Below, piece after piece: positions 34,984-44,682 of a stretch of 64,000 bases of DNA (position 1 is the stretch's first letter; each line of letters starts with the position of its first letter). The notes beneath the pieces are model-generated. The model was not told where the DNA came from and made no database searches. It saw only the letters and a list, made by a program, of their open reading frames with translations. The position numbers and the translations under genes were made by a program. The stretch spans positions 33,751 to 97,750 of the forward strand of contig JAPLQI010000074.1 of NCBI GenBank assembly GCA_026399755.1. Reading direction: 5' to 3'. This DNA is from Pseudomonadota bacterium. GTDB taxonomy: Bacteria > Pseudomonadota > Gammaproteobacteria > Burkholderiales > Chitinibacteraceae.

Positions 34984-35023
34984 TGTATGGCGGTTGAAAC
35001 CTGCGGGTTGCACCTGCCCTACA
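34984..35023. repeat. Rep-A element, decayed short copy
   Basis: TGTATGGCGGTTGAAACCTG and GGTTGCACCTGCCCTACA are a degenerate version of the Rep-A arms with no loop. Confidence 0.6.
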
Positions 35024-35104
35024 ATTTAAATCAGGTCAGTTAATACGAGCAAAGTCCCAAGGTATCGGCAGCACTTGTGTCCTGATCTTTCACAAAAAGT
35101 CAGC

Positions 35105-35129
35105 AAAAAAAACCGCCACGAATGGCGGT
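35105..35129 (-). terminator. Terminator after metG
   Basis: On the minus strand ACCGCCA-TTCG-TGGCGGT followed by eight T. The UUCG tetraloop makes this a strong terminator. Confidence 0.92.
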
Positions 35130-35140
35130 GTACTCGCGTT

Positions 35141-37213
35141 TTACTTCACACGCATACCGGGCTTAGCACCAGTGTCTGGGCTGAGAATGTATAAACCACC
35201 ATCACCACCGGCAGCAAGCACCATACCTTCCGACACGCCAAATTTCATTTTGCGTGGTGCAAGATTAGCCACCATCACGGTCATGCGGCCTTGCAAGTCT
35301 TCTGGCTTATACGCTGCCTTGATGCCTGCAAACACATGGCGGCTTTCGTTGCCGATATCCAGCGTGAGTGAAACTAGCTTATCCGCGCCTTCTACGGCTT
35401 TGGCTTCGGTAATCATGGCCACGCGCAGATCGATTTTCATAAAATCATCGATGCTGATGGTTTCCGCAATCGGTGGAATTTCATAATCTGGCTTGGCCAC
35501 AGGGGCTGTGGCTTCCAGATTTTGCTTATTTTCTTCAACCATGGCGGCAATATCTTTTGGATCGATGCGGGTCATCAAATGTTGGTAAGTTTCGATGGCG
35601 TGATCGAGCAGCAAGACCTGTGCATCATCCCAGGCGAACGGAGCCACATTCAGGAATTTTTCTACATCTGCTGCCAGCTTCGGCAGTACCGGTTTAAGGT
35701 AAATAGTCAGAATACGGAAAGCATTGATCAAGAAGCTGCAGACCACGTGCAGATGCAAGCTTTGCTCAGGATCTTTGGCCATCGCCCAAGGCTTCACGCT
35801 ATCGACGTACTGATTCACTTCATCGGTCAGCGCCATAATTTCACGAATGGCGCGGCCGTATTCGCGCGCTTCATACAGTGCGGCTAGCTTTTCGCCCGCG
35901 CCTTGCAACTGCCCTTGCAGCGCCACGATGCGATCCATTAGCGGGTAATCGCTGGCGGTGAAAATGCCATCGTGCAAGCGGCCTTCAAAGCGCTTGCTGA
36001 TAAAGCCCGCAGCGCGGCTGGCAATGTTGACGTATTTGCCGATCAAATCTGAATTAACACGGGCGCTGAAGTCTTCCAGATTTAAATCCAGATCATCCAC
36101 GCCGCTACCCAGTTTTGCCGCGAAGTAATAGCGCAGCCATTCTGGGTTCAGATGCTTGAGGTAGGATTCGGCGGTAATAAATGTGCCGCGCGATTTGCTC
36201 ATTTTTGCGCCATCTACGGTCAAAAAGCCGTGGGCGTGAATGGCAGTTGGCGTGCGGTAGCCTGCGTATTCCAGCATCGCTGGCCAAAAGAGCGCGTGGA
36301 AATACAGAATATCTTTACCGATAAAGTGATACAGCTCGGCATCTGAATCTTTATTCCAATAGCTATCAAAATCTAAGCCAAGGCGATCGCACAGATTCTT
36401 GTGGCTGGCCATATAGCCCACCGGCGCATCCAGCCATACATAGAAATACTTGCCTGGCGCATCTGGAATCTCAAAGCCAAAATAAGGCGCATCGCGGCTG
36501 ATATCCCAGTCGGAAAGACCGGCTTCAAACCATTCTTGCATCTTGTTGGAGGCTTCTTTTTGCAAGCGGGGCTGCTGTTTGCCATCAACGAGGGTCGATT
36601 CCTTGGTCCAAACTTTCAGGAATTCTTCGCAATCACCTAGCTTAAAGAAATAGTGCTCAGATTCGCGTAATTCAGGTGTTGCGCCTGAAATGGCTGAGTA
36701 AGCATTTTTTAATTCAGTCGGCGCATAGGTCGCACCACAGACTTCACAGTTATCGCCGTATTGATCTTTAGCTGCGCATTTAGGGCATTCGCCTTTGACA
36801 AAACGATCGGCCAAAAACATGTTTTTTTGCGGATCATATAGCTGGCTGATGGTACGGTTGGCAATTTTGCCATCGGCTCTCAATTTTTTGTAAATCTCGC
36901 CAGCAAGCTGCTCATTTTCTGGGCTATTGGTGCTGTAGTAATTGTCATAGGAAACATGAAAGCCAGCAAAATCCCGCATATGTTCGCGTTGCGATTCGGC
37001 AATTAAGGCCTCTGGCGTAATTCCTAGTAATTCTGCACGCAGCATAATTGGCGCGCCGTGCGTGTCATCGGCACACACGCTATGACAAACATGGCCGCGT
37101 TGTTTTTGAAAGCGTACCCAGATATCAGTCTGGATATGTTCGACCATATGGCCAAGGTGAATCGCACCGTTGGCGTAGGGAAGGGCTGAGGTAACGAGAA
37201 TCTTGCGCGGCAT
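35141..37213 (-). CDS. metG: Methionyl-tRNA synthetase
   Basis: Charges tRNA-Met. The 690 residues include the catalytic Rossmann fold with '[12 protein letters not shown]' (HIGH motif), a zinc knob with C-P-K-C and C-E-V-C in the connective peptide, '[10 protein letters not shown]' (KMSKS), an anticodon-binding helical domain, and a C-terminal tRNA-binding OB domain ('[20 protein letters not shown]') that allows dimers. This long form is typical of proteobacteria. An in-frame start 45 bp upstream exists, but [16 protein letters not shown] is the family N-terminus. Terminator at 35105-35129. Confidence 0.98.
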   Translation of the reverse strand: MPRKILVTSALPYANGAIHLGHMVEHIQTDIWVRFQKQRGHVCHSVCADDTHGAPIMLRAELLGITPEALIAESQREHMRDFAGFHVSYDNYYSTNSPENEQLAGEIYKKLRADGKIANRTISQLYDPQKNMFLADRFVKGECPKCAAKDQYGDNCEVCGATYAPTELKNAYSAISGATPELRESEHYFFKLGDCEEFLKVWTKESTLVDGKQQPRLQKEASNKMQEWFEAGLSDWDISRDAPYFGFEIPDAPGKYFYVWLDAPVGYMASHKNLCDRLGLDFDSYWNKDSDAELYHFIGKDILYFHALFWPAMLEYAGYRTPTAIHAHGFLTVDGAKMSKSRGTFITAESYLKHLNPEWLRYYFAAKLGSGVDDLDLNLEDFSARVNSDLIGKYVNIASRAAGFISKRFEGRLHDGIFTASDYPLMDRIVALQGQLQGAGEKLAALYEAREYGRAIREIMALTDEVNQYVDSVKPWAMAKDPEQSLHLHVVCSFLINAFRILTIYLKPVLPKLAADVEKFLNVAPFAWDDAQVLLLDHAIETYQHLMTRIDPKDIAAMVEENKQNLEATAPVAKPDYEIPPIAETISIDDFMKIDLRVAMITEAKAVEGADKLVSLTLDIGNESRHVFAGIKAAYKPEDLQGRMTVMVANLAPRKMKFGVSEGMVLAAGGDGGLYILSPDTGAKPGMRVK

Positions 37214-37544
37214 CGTGGCGAAAACCAAGGAATAAAGAGAATAGGGAATTATCCCCAATATTTGCCTCCACCGCGAGGTGAATACAGAGATATTTGCACT
37301 AAAGGGATAAATGCCAGCATAAACAGGGGGAGATACGTTTATTTTTTATAAAAATAACAAACGCAGACTTGTTTTTTACCTTGCAGCTCATGCACTTGTC
37401 GGCCCGATAAATATTCTGATGGTAAAACAATAGATGCGGCCGCAAGCATCAAGGAGTGTTTTATTACACACACCGCAATGCCTTCGTCATTGATTATGGT
37501 CTTTACCTAGCAACACGCCTTGACGATCACTATATTAATAAGTC
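37214..37544. other. Divergent intergenic region metG / hybrid kinase
   Basis: 331 bp without a gene. It should hold both promoters. It contains GCGGCCGC near 37437 and AT-rich stretches (37330-37375) but no repeat family member or clear operator. Confidence 0.4.
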
Positions 37545-40500
37545 ATGCAAATACGCAGGCATTTTCTAGCAATGATGTCATTTCTTCGACGAATTTTTTT
37601 AGAAAAAACTGCGGTGCGTGGCGCGCTATTGCTTGGGCTGCTAGGGATTTGTATTAGCGTAGTGATCGCCTATTTTGTTGAGCGTATGCAGAGTGATCGT
37701 GTAGAAGCTGTTTTTTTACAAACAAGCGGGCGCTTAGTTAATGCGGTGCAAAATAGGATGACAAGCTACGGTGAGGGGCTGCGGCGAACTAACTCTTTTT
37801 TAGGGGCAAATGTAAATAAGCCGGCTGAGTTTTCTTTGTACGCGCAATTTGTAGATTTAGCGGCTTCTCAGCCTGGCGTTATATCAATTGGCTTGGTGAG
37901 GCTGGTTCCTGATGAGGAGCGTGCCCGTTATCAGGCCAAATGGCAGAAATCCTTTTCAAATATTCCATTGAAAATTGCTGATATTTCTGGCTCAAATGAA
38001 AATGCTTATATTATTGAGGCATTAGAGCCAGGTGTCTTTAAAGCAGATGTCCGTGGTTTTGATTTATCGATAGACCAAGATTTAATGAAAGGCCTATTGT
38101 GGGCAGTCAACAAAGACAAAGATATTTTTATTCGATCTAAAATACTTTCTTCTTTGCATCGTACCGATCTTTTTATTTTCTCTCCTTGGTATCTCTTTGA
38201 TTCAGATATAAACAAATTATTTAACCGACAAGGTGAATTAAAAGGATATATTTATGCGCCTATTAGTATGGCGAGAATGATGGATGGTATTCGGGCAGAA
38301 TATGGGCATTTGTTTGAATACTCATTTTATATAGAAGGAAATAAGGAGGTAGTTAATAAACTGTATGACAGCCGTGAGCAGAGAGAGGGGGACAAACAAA
38401 TTGCTGGTTTTTCTCGCGACGTCACTTTTGATTATGGAGGGAAAAATTTTATTTTAGAAATAAAGAGTAGACCTGAATTTGATATGCTTTATGCAAAAAA
38501 TGATGGTATATGGGCTTTTTATTTTTTCGCATTAATCAGTGTTTTTTTTGCATTTATCTATTATTTTAATGATTTAATACACTTAGGGTTGTTTTTGAAA
38601 AAAGAAAAGCCATGCGATGGGGGTGAAATATATAGTAATCAGCTAAATACCCTGCGTTTGGCTTTTATTAAAATAGACACGCAAGGTGTCATCTTAGATA
38701 TTGGTGCGTTTGCAGAAAAGAAACTGGGCTTGAGTTCGGAAAATATATTAGGTGAGAATATTTGTAGTTTGTTTATTGGTTTGCAGCAGAATGAGCTTGG
38801 GAAAAATATTCTACTCTGTAAAGAAGAAAAAAAAGGAGTGATTGAAAATAATCATTTACAAGTAAAGCTTATTAATAAGCTGAGTAAGGGTGAAAGTTTT
38901 GATATGTCGATGAATTATTTTTATCCAGAAGACATTGTATATTGTATTTTTACCCCGTCAGCATGCACTGATGATGCAGAAAAAATAGCGTTACAGCAAA
39001 GATTTGAAATCGTTGCAGAGGCCACTAAGATAGGGATGTGGGAGTGGTTATTAGCCGAAGATGAAATGATTTGGGATGATGTAATGTATTCTATTTACGG
39101 CTTAAATCCCCATTCTTTTCATATTAATTATGCAAATTGGTCTGCTAGAGTTTTTATTGAGGATATGAGTATCTTTGATGGTGCAATTCATGCCATGTTG
39201 CACGGCGGTGAGGCTCTCAATGAAATTGTTAGAATTGTACGAGTAGATGGGGGGATTCGCTATATATCTATTCATGGCAAATTAATCCTCGATGAGAAAG
39301 GTAAACTTGAGCATGTTATTGGCGTTAATTTTGATGTGACCGCGCTCAAAAAGGCAGAAACTGCTTTAAGGGAGTCGGTAGAGCGTTTTTCTTTAGCTGC
39401 GCAGGCGGCAAAAGAAGGGATTTGGGATTGGAATATGCAAACCGGTGAGGTGTGGTTTTCATCGCAATGGAAAGAAAATTTTGGATATAGGGATGATGAA
39501 TTAGAAAATAATTTAGCAACATGGGATAGGTTGATTGATCCAGCAGATAGAAAGCGGTTTTTGCGTTTAATTCATGAGTTTAACCAAGGAGGAGAGGATT
39601 GTTTTGAAGCCACTTTACGTTTTAGGCATAAAGCGGGGCATTGGGTGAGTGTGCGTAGCCGCGCGGTTCACTTGAAAAATGGGCTTGGGGAAGTGGTGAG
39701 GATGGTGGGCTCACACGAGGATATTACCGAAATAATAAAACATGAAGAAGCTTTAAATGAAAGCCGTAAAAGAATGGATTTAACCATTCAGTGTGCGGGT
39801 ATCGGTATTTGGGATTGGAATTTATTAACGAATGAATTGTTTTTTGGTGGGCAATGGGCAGAGATGTTAGGTTATAAGTCGGATCAACTTATTTCTAGTT
39901 TAGATGGCTGGTCTGCCTTAACTCACCCAGATGATTATATTTCTGCAGAAAAAGTAATAAATGCCCATTTTAATGGGGAAACGGCTATTTGTTCTGCTGA
40001 ATTTAGAGTACGTACAAAGGATGGAGGCTGGCGTTGGATTTTAAGCGTTGGACGAGTCAGCTCTTTCAGTGATAAAGGCAAACCCTTACGCATGTTGGGG
40101 GTGAATATTGATATTCATGAGAGAAAAATCAATGAAGCGGCATTGCAGGCGGCCACTTTATTAGCTGAAGCCGCCAGCCGCGCCAAAAGTGAATTTTTAG
40201 CTAACATGAGTCATGAAATACGCACCCCACTCAATGCCATTCTTGGTTTTTCTGCATTAATACAAGAAAGCACTTTAAGTATGCAGCAGCGAGATTTCAT
40301 GGGTTCAATTCATACAGCAGGGAATGATTTATTAGCACTGCTGAATAATTTATTAGACTTTTCAAAAATTGAATCGGGCAAATTAGAATTGGAATGCGTA
40401 GAATTTGATTTGCGCCAAGTATGTGAAAAGGCCTTGATTTTTTTAACGCCGAAAGCATATGAAAAAAATATAGAGTTGGCATGTGTTGTATTGCCTGAAG

Positions 40501-42095
40501 TACCCGAGCGCCTATTGGGTGATGCCACACGTTTAAAGCAAGTTATATTAAATATTGTGAGTAATGCGATTAAGTTTACTGAGCAGGGTAGTGTTGTGAT
40601 TCGTGTGCGTAATCAAGCTATAGACCCACATCAGGTTATCATTCGTTTAGAAGTTCAGGACACCGGGGTGGGGATTTCTGAGCAAGTGCGAAATGAATTA
40701 TTTAGCCCTTTTACGCAGGCAGATAATTCGACCACAAGAAAATTTGGGGGTACAGGCCTAGGCTTGTCTATTTGCAAAAAATTGATTGAGGCGATGGATG
40801 GGCATATAGGGGTAGAAAGTAAAATAGCCGAAGGGGCGATATTTTGGTTTGAAGTACCCTTTAATATTGCCAATGGCGTAAAGCCGGTGCCTATTTTAAA
40901 TGAGCACAAATCTAAACGGGTGCTGGTAATTGAGGGGTCTGATGCGCATGCAGAATCTTTACATATTGTATTTGATCGATTGGGTTTAAGTGCGGATTGT
41001 GTTACTGATCAGGAAAAAGGTTTAGCTGCACTTGATGAGCCCAATGCAGCGTATATTTTGGTGATTATGGATGAGCGTTATGGTGGTGCACTGAGTGAGC
41101 CTATTCATGCTCATCCTCATTTTACGTCCACGCCGCTAATTCATCTCTGCCATGGTGGTATAAGAGTCACTCAGGATGGCCCATTAGATTTCTTATTGGA
41201 TAGGCCAGTACAAGAAATAAAATTACGTCAATGTGTTGAAGAGGCTTTGCATTTAAAAACTGCTGAAAGTACGCCTTCAAAAGTGAATTATTTATCCGTT
41301 GATGAAATAGAGAATTTGAATTTACATATCTTAGTGGCCGAAGATAATCCAATTAATCAAAAAGTAGCCATGATGATGCTACAAAAATTAGGCTGCAAAG
41401 TTGATGTTGCATCGAATGGTTTGGAAGCGCTGAATACGGTGCAAAAAGGAAATTATGATTTGGTATTTATGGACTGCCAAATGCCAGAAATGGATGGCTA
41501 TACTTCAGTGGCCATGATTCGCTCCTTATCGGGGCAACAAAGCCTTGTTCCTATCGTTGCCTTAACGGCGAATGCTTTTAAGGTAGATGAAGAGCGTTGT
41601 TATGCGGTAGGCATGAATGATTTTATTGCCAAGCCGATTAGTCTTGAGCATCTGATCCGTGTGTTGTCACGTTTTTTTGCTAATCAGCCCAATGGGCAAG
41701 TCACCATCACTTCACATGGAGAGAATATGTTTCCGCCAATTAGCCTTGAAGATGTAGATAAAGAAATGACGAGCATTAATCAGACCTTTGAAGATTTGAA
41801 AAAAATGCTGGGCATGGATATGACCGACGAGCTGATTCAATTGTTTTTACCTACTTTAGACGAATGTTTGGCTAATTTAGGGGCGGTGATTGAATCGGGG
41901 GATGGTGATGCGGTGGTGAGTTGTGCGCATAAGCTGAAGGGGGCCGCGGCTCAGTTAGGTGCACAGTCACTTGCCGATTTATGTAAAAAAGTAGAACAAA
42001 CGGGGCGAGAAAATGCCTTGGATGAAGCATGGCCTTACCATGCAAAAATTATGTCTTTAGGCCGTGCAGTTGGGCAAAGATTGCGTGAGCAATAG
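37545..42095 (+). CDS. CHASE-PAS hybrid histidine kinase with REC and Hpt domains
   Basis: A 1516-residue phosphorelay protein. TM1 about 24-44; CHASE periplasmic sensor about 60-285; TM2 about 323-345; a first weak PAS about 370-480; three well-preserved PAS_3-type domains about 490-605, 615-735 and 745-860, each with the W-D-W/W-E-W start; HisKA with 'ANMSHEIRTPLNAILGF' (His about 890); HATPase about 995-1110; a degenerate receiver about 1125-1235 ('VIMDERYGG', switch residues missing); a true receiver with Asp about 1310 in 'VFMDCQMPEMDG'; and an Hpt domain with His about 1462 in 'CAHKLKGAAAQLG'. The base composition is AT-rich compared with its neighbours. No adjacent response regulator. 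Start uncertain (ATGs also at 37572 and 37575). Confidence 0.92.
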   Translation: MQIRRHFLAMMSFLRRIFLEKTAVRGALLLGLLGICISVVIAYFVERMQSDRVEAVFLQTSGRLVNAVQNRMTSYGEGLRRTNSFLGANVNKPAEFSLYAQFVDLAASQPGVISIGLVRLVPDEERARYQAKWQKSFSNIPLKIADISGSNENAYIIEALEPGVFKADVRGFDLSIDQDLMKGLLWAVNKDKDIFIRSKILSSLHRTDLFIFSPWYLFDSDINKLFNRQGELKGYIYAPISMARMMDGIRAEYGHLFEYSFYIEGNKEVVNKLYDSREQREGDKQIAGFSRDVTFDYGGKNFILEIKSRPEFDMLYAKNDGIWAFYFFALISVFFAFIYYFNDLIHLGLFLKKEKPCDGGEIYSNQLNTLRLAFIKIDTQGVILDIGAFAEKKLGLSSENILGENICSLFIGLQQNELGKNILLCKEEKKGVIENNHLQVKLINKLSKGESFDMSMNYFYPEDIVYCIFTPSACTDDAEKIALQQRFEIVAEATKIGMWEWLLAEDEMIWDDVMYSIYGLNPHSFHINYANWSARVFIEDMSIFDGAIHAMLHGGEALNEIVRIVRVDGGIRYISIHGKLILDEKGKLEHVIGVNFDVTALKKAETALRESVERFSLAAQAAKEGIWDWNMQTGEVWFSSQWKENFGYRDDELENNLATWDRLIDPADRKRFLRLIHEFNQGGEDCFEATLRFRHKAGHWVSVRSRAVHLKNGLGEVVRMVGSHEDITEIIKHEEALNESRKRMDLTIQCAGIGIWDWNLLTNELFFGGQWAEMLGYKSDQLISSLDGWSALTHPDDYISAEKVINAHFNGETAICSAEFRVRTKDGGWRWILSVGRVSSFSDKGKPLRMLGVNIDIHERKINEAALQAATLLAEAASRAKSEFLANMSHEIRTPLNAILGFSALIQESTLSMQQRDFMGSIHTAGNDLLALLNNLLDFSKIESGKLELECVEFDLRQVCEKALIFLTPKAYEKNIELACVVLPEVPERLLGDATRLKQVILNIVSNAIKFTEQGSVVIRVRNQAIDPHQVIIRLEVQDTGVGISEQVRNELFSPFTQADNSTTRKFGGTGLGLSICKKLIEAMDGHIGVESKIAEGAIFWFEVPFNIANGVKPVPILNEHKSKRVLVIEGSDAHAESLHIVFDRLGLSADCVTDQEKGLAALDEPNAAYILVIMDERYGGALSEPIHAHPHFTSTPLIHLCHGGIRVTQDGPLDFLLDRPVQEIKLRQCVEEALHLKTAESTPSKVNYLSVDEIENLNLHILVAEDNPINQKVAMMMLQKLGCKVDVASNGLEALNTVQKGNYDLVFMDCQMPEMDGYTSVAMIRSLSGQQSLVPIVALTANAFKVDEERCYAVGMNDFIAKPISLEHLIRVLSRFFANQPNGQVTITSHGENMFPPISLEDVDKEMTSINQTFEDLKKMLGMDMTDELIQLFLPTLDECLANLGAVIESGDGDAVVSCAHKLKGAAAQLGAQSLADLCKKVEQTGRENALDEAWPYHAKIMSLGRAVGQRLREQ

Positions 42096-42264
42096 CCGCC
42101 TGCGTGCATTCAATTCCTTGTATCTGTAAGTGGGAGCAAGCAGCATTCTGTGCTCAGAAGTAAGCTATGGCCGTAACAATAGGGCTTATAGCGTACTATT
42201 TATATGCCCTTACTGAGCTTTCGTATCAGTCTTTGCATCTTGATTAAAAACAATAGGTATCGTC

Positions 42265-42861
42265 GTGATCTTGCCAAGTTCGAGTCAAACAATTCCTTGG
42301 TTGCAAATGAAGCTAAGCGCAGCAAAGCAAACGATTGCAGGTGATTTAGATGGGCCGCCCTTGCCTGAGTGCCGCGCTGCGGCCGTGCTCATTCCTTTGG
42401 TATTGCACCCCGATGGGCCAACCATATTATTTACAGAGCGCGCCGCGCATCTCTCTACCCATGCAGGGCAGGTGAGTTTTCCTGGTGGCGCTTATGAAGA
42501 ACATGATGCCGATCTGGTGGCAACCGCTTTGCGAGAAACGCATGAAGAAACAGGCATTCCCCCTGAGCGGGTCGAGGTGATTGCCAGCTTGGCTGAGTAT
42601 TTCACCATCAGTCGTTTTAGGGTGACGCCTGTGGTTGGCGTCCTGCGGCCAGGCTTTGAGCTGGCACCTGACCCAAATGAAGTTGCAGAGGTGTTTGAGC
42701 TGCCTTTAAGCGTGCTGCTGGATAGGCGCCGCTTTGAGCGCAGAATGGTCGAGCGCAATGGTCAGCGTGGCTTTACTTATTTTTTAGAGCACGATGGGCG
42801 GGTAGTTTGGGGGGCTACGGCGGGGATGTTGCTGATGCTGGCAAGAAGTCTAGAAGGGTAG
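42265..42861 (+). CDS. NUDIX hydrolase, CoA pyrophosphatase type
   Basis: 198 residues with the complete NUDIX box 'GGAYEEHDADLVATALRETH' continuing EETGI (about 76-100) and the upstream 'TERAAHLSTHAGQVSFPGG', which is the extra signature of CoA pyrophosphatases (NudL/YeaB). It would cleave CoA to 4'-phosphopantetheine and 3',5'-ADP. The start is GTG; the next in-frame ATG is 16 codons later. Single gene. Confidence 0.9.
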   Translation: MILPSSSQTIPWLQMKLSAAKQTIAGDLDGPPLPECRAAAVLIPLVLHPDGPTILFTERAAHLSTHAGQVSFPGGAYEEHDADLVATALRETHEETGIPPERVEVIASLAEYFTISRFRVTPVVGVLRPGFELAPDPNEVAEVFELPLSVLLDRRRFERRMVERNGQRGFTYFLEHDGRVVWGATAGMLLMLARSLEG

Positions 42862-43037
42862 GTTGCATTATTTACATTGCTTAACTGTTGTATTTATTGA
42901 CCATATTTTTTTAGTGGCTTGACATGTCTTTGTCATCGGATTGATGATCTGTGACAGGAAGTGATTGATTCTTAATCGTTAATTGCTTTCAAAACAAAAC
43001 ATGCGCAACAAGCGACCAAAAAATAAAGGAGATGAGA

Positions 43038-43595
43038 ATGACAAAGCAAGCTCGTTTGCTACTCACACTAGTGGCAGGATTGGGTCTATCACAGGCTGTA
43101 AATGCCGTTACTGTGAATAGAGCGTACATCACCAAGTCGGGCTCAGAAATTAGCCAAGAAAAAGGCTCGTATGCACGGCCAACCGTTTATATCGATCAAC
43201 GCGCTTGTGGCGAGCCTAGCCCAAATGCGATGGCATGTGGCCCTTCAATTATCAGTGTTGGTACTCAATTTCTTCAGTCTCAAGAAAGCCAGCATGGCAA
43301 TTACGCAGCCAAAATGGTGCTGGCCCATGAGTGGGGTCATTCCATTCAGTTTGCTAATAATATTCGCTTGCAAGCACCTTATATGGAATTACAAGCGGAT
43401 TGCAATGGCGGATCTTTTATTCGCTATGCCGTGAATAAGCTTGGATATCAACCTTTCCTAGAGGCTGCGGTAAGTAGCGCTCGGGCTGCCGCGGATTACA
43501 GCACGCATGGCACGCCAGCCCAGCGCGATGCATTTACACGCTGGGGCTATGCTCAGGGTGATTTGTTGAAGTGTTTTAGTAATTTGCCAAAATAA
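43038..43595 (+). CDS. Small secreted HEXXH protein, YpfJ-like zinc metallopeptidase
   Basis: 185 residues with a Sec signal (about 1-23, ending AVNA). 'VLAHEWGHSIQFANN' carries HEXXH and 'YMELQADCNGGSFIRYA' the distal E-x-x-A-D region seen in the neutral zinc metallopeptidase family YpfJ (COG2321), but the protein lacks about 100 residues of the N-terminal region of that family. Four cysteines (two in 'ACGEPSPNAMACG', then 'ADCNGG' and 'LLKCF') could form two disulfides, as expected outside the cytosol. AAAGGAG is 7 bases before the ATG at 43038. It is likely co-transcribed with the next gene. Substrate unknown. Confidence 0.72.
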   Translation: MTKQARLLLTLVAGLGLSQAVNAVTVNRAYITKSGSEISQEKGSYARPTVYIDQRACGEPSPNAMACGPSIISVGTQFLQSQESQHGNYAAKMVLAHEWGHSIQFANNIRLQAPYMELQADCNGGSFIRYAVNKLGYQPFLEAAVSSARAAADYSTHGTPAQRDAFTRWGYAQGDLLKCFSNLPK

Positions 43596-43608
43596 TTAAC
43601 TAAAATAA

Positions 43609-43642
43609 TCTCTCTGATATCTGATGCTAGGTATCAGAGAGA
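43609..43642 (+). terminator. Hairpin in the gap before the Sel1-like gene
   Basis: TCTCTCTGATA (43609-43619) and TATCAGAGAGA (43632-43642) are perfect 11-bp arms with a 12-base loop. There is no T run, so it may be an attenuator or transcript-stability element rather than a terminator. Confidence 0.5.
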
Positions 43643-43659
43643 ATGGAATGAGGCAAAAT

Positions 43660-44463
43660 ATGAAAAAACCAATTCTGTTGCTCATGCTGGTATTAGCCGG
43701 TGGCGTGATTCTCTCTTTATGGCAATCACCTGCTGCTGTTTTATCCAGTCTGGTTGCAGCAGTGAAATCACCGGTTAAGGCAAATCAGGTCGTATCATTG
43801 TCTGAATCTGCTTTGCAAACAAAAGATAAAAACATCAGTCAGTCTGCCATGCTGCAAGCTTCCCCTTTTGCTAAAAATAAAAGTATTGATTTAAGCAGTG
43901 ATGAGGTAAAAACGGATCCGCATTTGAATTCTGCTGTCAATACACCAGATAAAGAAATAATTAGCACTGAAGAAGCTGCCCGCCGTAAAAAGATGGAAGC
44001 TTTGGGCTATATGGTGCCCGCCGATTACCTCACTAAAGATGTGCAGAGCTTAAAAAAGCTAGCAAAATCGGGGGATGCTTATGCCATGGTGCATTTGGGT
44101 GAGAAGTATTATTTTGAATTAAATAAAAACCCAGAAAATCCTGATTATGATCCACAAACAGATTATGCCAATCAGGCTAAATCCACTTTTAAAGATGCTT
44201 TAGTGGCTGGCAATATTCGCTCGGCGGGGATTATTTCCGAGCTTTATTTGCAAGAAAACAATCTGATCGATGCCTATGCTTGGCATCTGATTTCTGATCG
44301 CCTAGGGGATAGTATTAGTGCAGATTGGTTTCGCACAACCAAAGTTTATACCGAAGCCAGCGATCAGCTAAAGCAAGCGGCTAAAGCCAAATTGCCTGGA
44401 TTGATTGCAGAATTAGATGGCCGAAGTAAAGCCGCGAATCGAACGCCTATATTTAAGTCTTGA
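43660..44463 (+). CDS. Membrane-anchored Sel1/TPR-like protein, unknown
   Basis: From the ATG at 43660 the protein is 267 residues with an uncleaved N-terminal anchor (about 4-24), a low-complexity Ser/Lys/Asp linker to about 105, and a C-terminal helical region with a Sel1-like repeat feel: 'SLKKLAKSGDAYAMVHLGEK' and 'AKSTFKDALVAGNIRSAGII', 'LIDAYAWHLISDRLGD'. It would sit in the periplasm anchored to the inner membrane. It follows the small metallopeptidase by 64 bp and a hairpin. Its role is unknown; Sel1 repeats usually mediate protein binding. Confidence 0.65.
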   Translation: MKKPILLLMLVLAGGVILSLWQSPAAVLSSLVAAVKSPVKANQVVSLSESALQTKDKNISQSAMLQASPFAKNKSIDLSSDEVKTDPHLNSAVNTPDKEIISTEEAARRKKMEALGYMVPADYLTKDVQSLKKLAKSGDAYAMVHLGEKYYFELNKNPENPDYDPQTDYANQAKSTFKDALVAGNIRSAGIISELYLQENNLIDAYAWHLISDRLGDSISADWFRTTKVYTEASDQLKQAAKAKLPGLIAELDGRSKAANRTPIFKS

Positions 44464-44467
44464 TTGT

Positions 44468-44480
44468 GGGGGGGGGGGGG
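44468..44480. repeat. Poly-G tract of 13 bases after the Sel1-like gene
   Basis: A 13-G homopolymer (followed by C and GGG) begins 5 bases after the TGA of the gene ending at 44463. Its length is uncertain in most sequencing. If real it is a candidate slippage site. Confidence 0.6.
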
Positions 44481-44529
44481 CGGGAGGATTCTGTTTGTTT
44501 AAGCAAAAGCAGCAGAGTGTGTGTCTTTT

Positions 44530-44597
44530 CGTAGGAGCGGCTTTAGTCGCGAAAGCGCTGCGTATAAAAATATTAGCTGCCGAAGCCGCTTCTACGG
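44530..44597. repeat. Rep-D inverted repeat (GTAGGAGCGGCTTTAG)
   Basis: CGTAGGAGCGGCTT and AAGCCGCTTCTACG arms, about 14 bp with one mismatch. It is of the same family as 5002-5058 and of the well-known proteobacterial 'GTAGGAGCGGCTT' extragenic repeats. Confidence 0.75.
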
Positions 44598-44682
44598 CAT
44601 GGCTTTTTAAGTGGATTGGGTTTTACCCATCCTAGCCACTGCCCTTAAGTTACTAGGCGATGGCTTTTTATTCTCATGTCTA

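Noticed and set aside
42880..43020. Promoter TTGACA at 42916 for the small metallopeptidase
   Set aside because: No convincing -10 at the right spacing; not listed as a feature.
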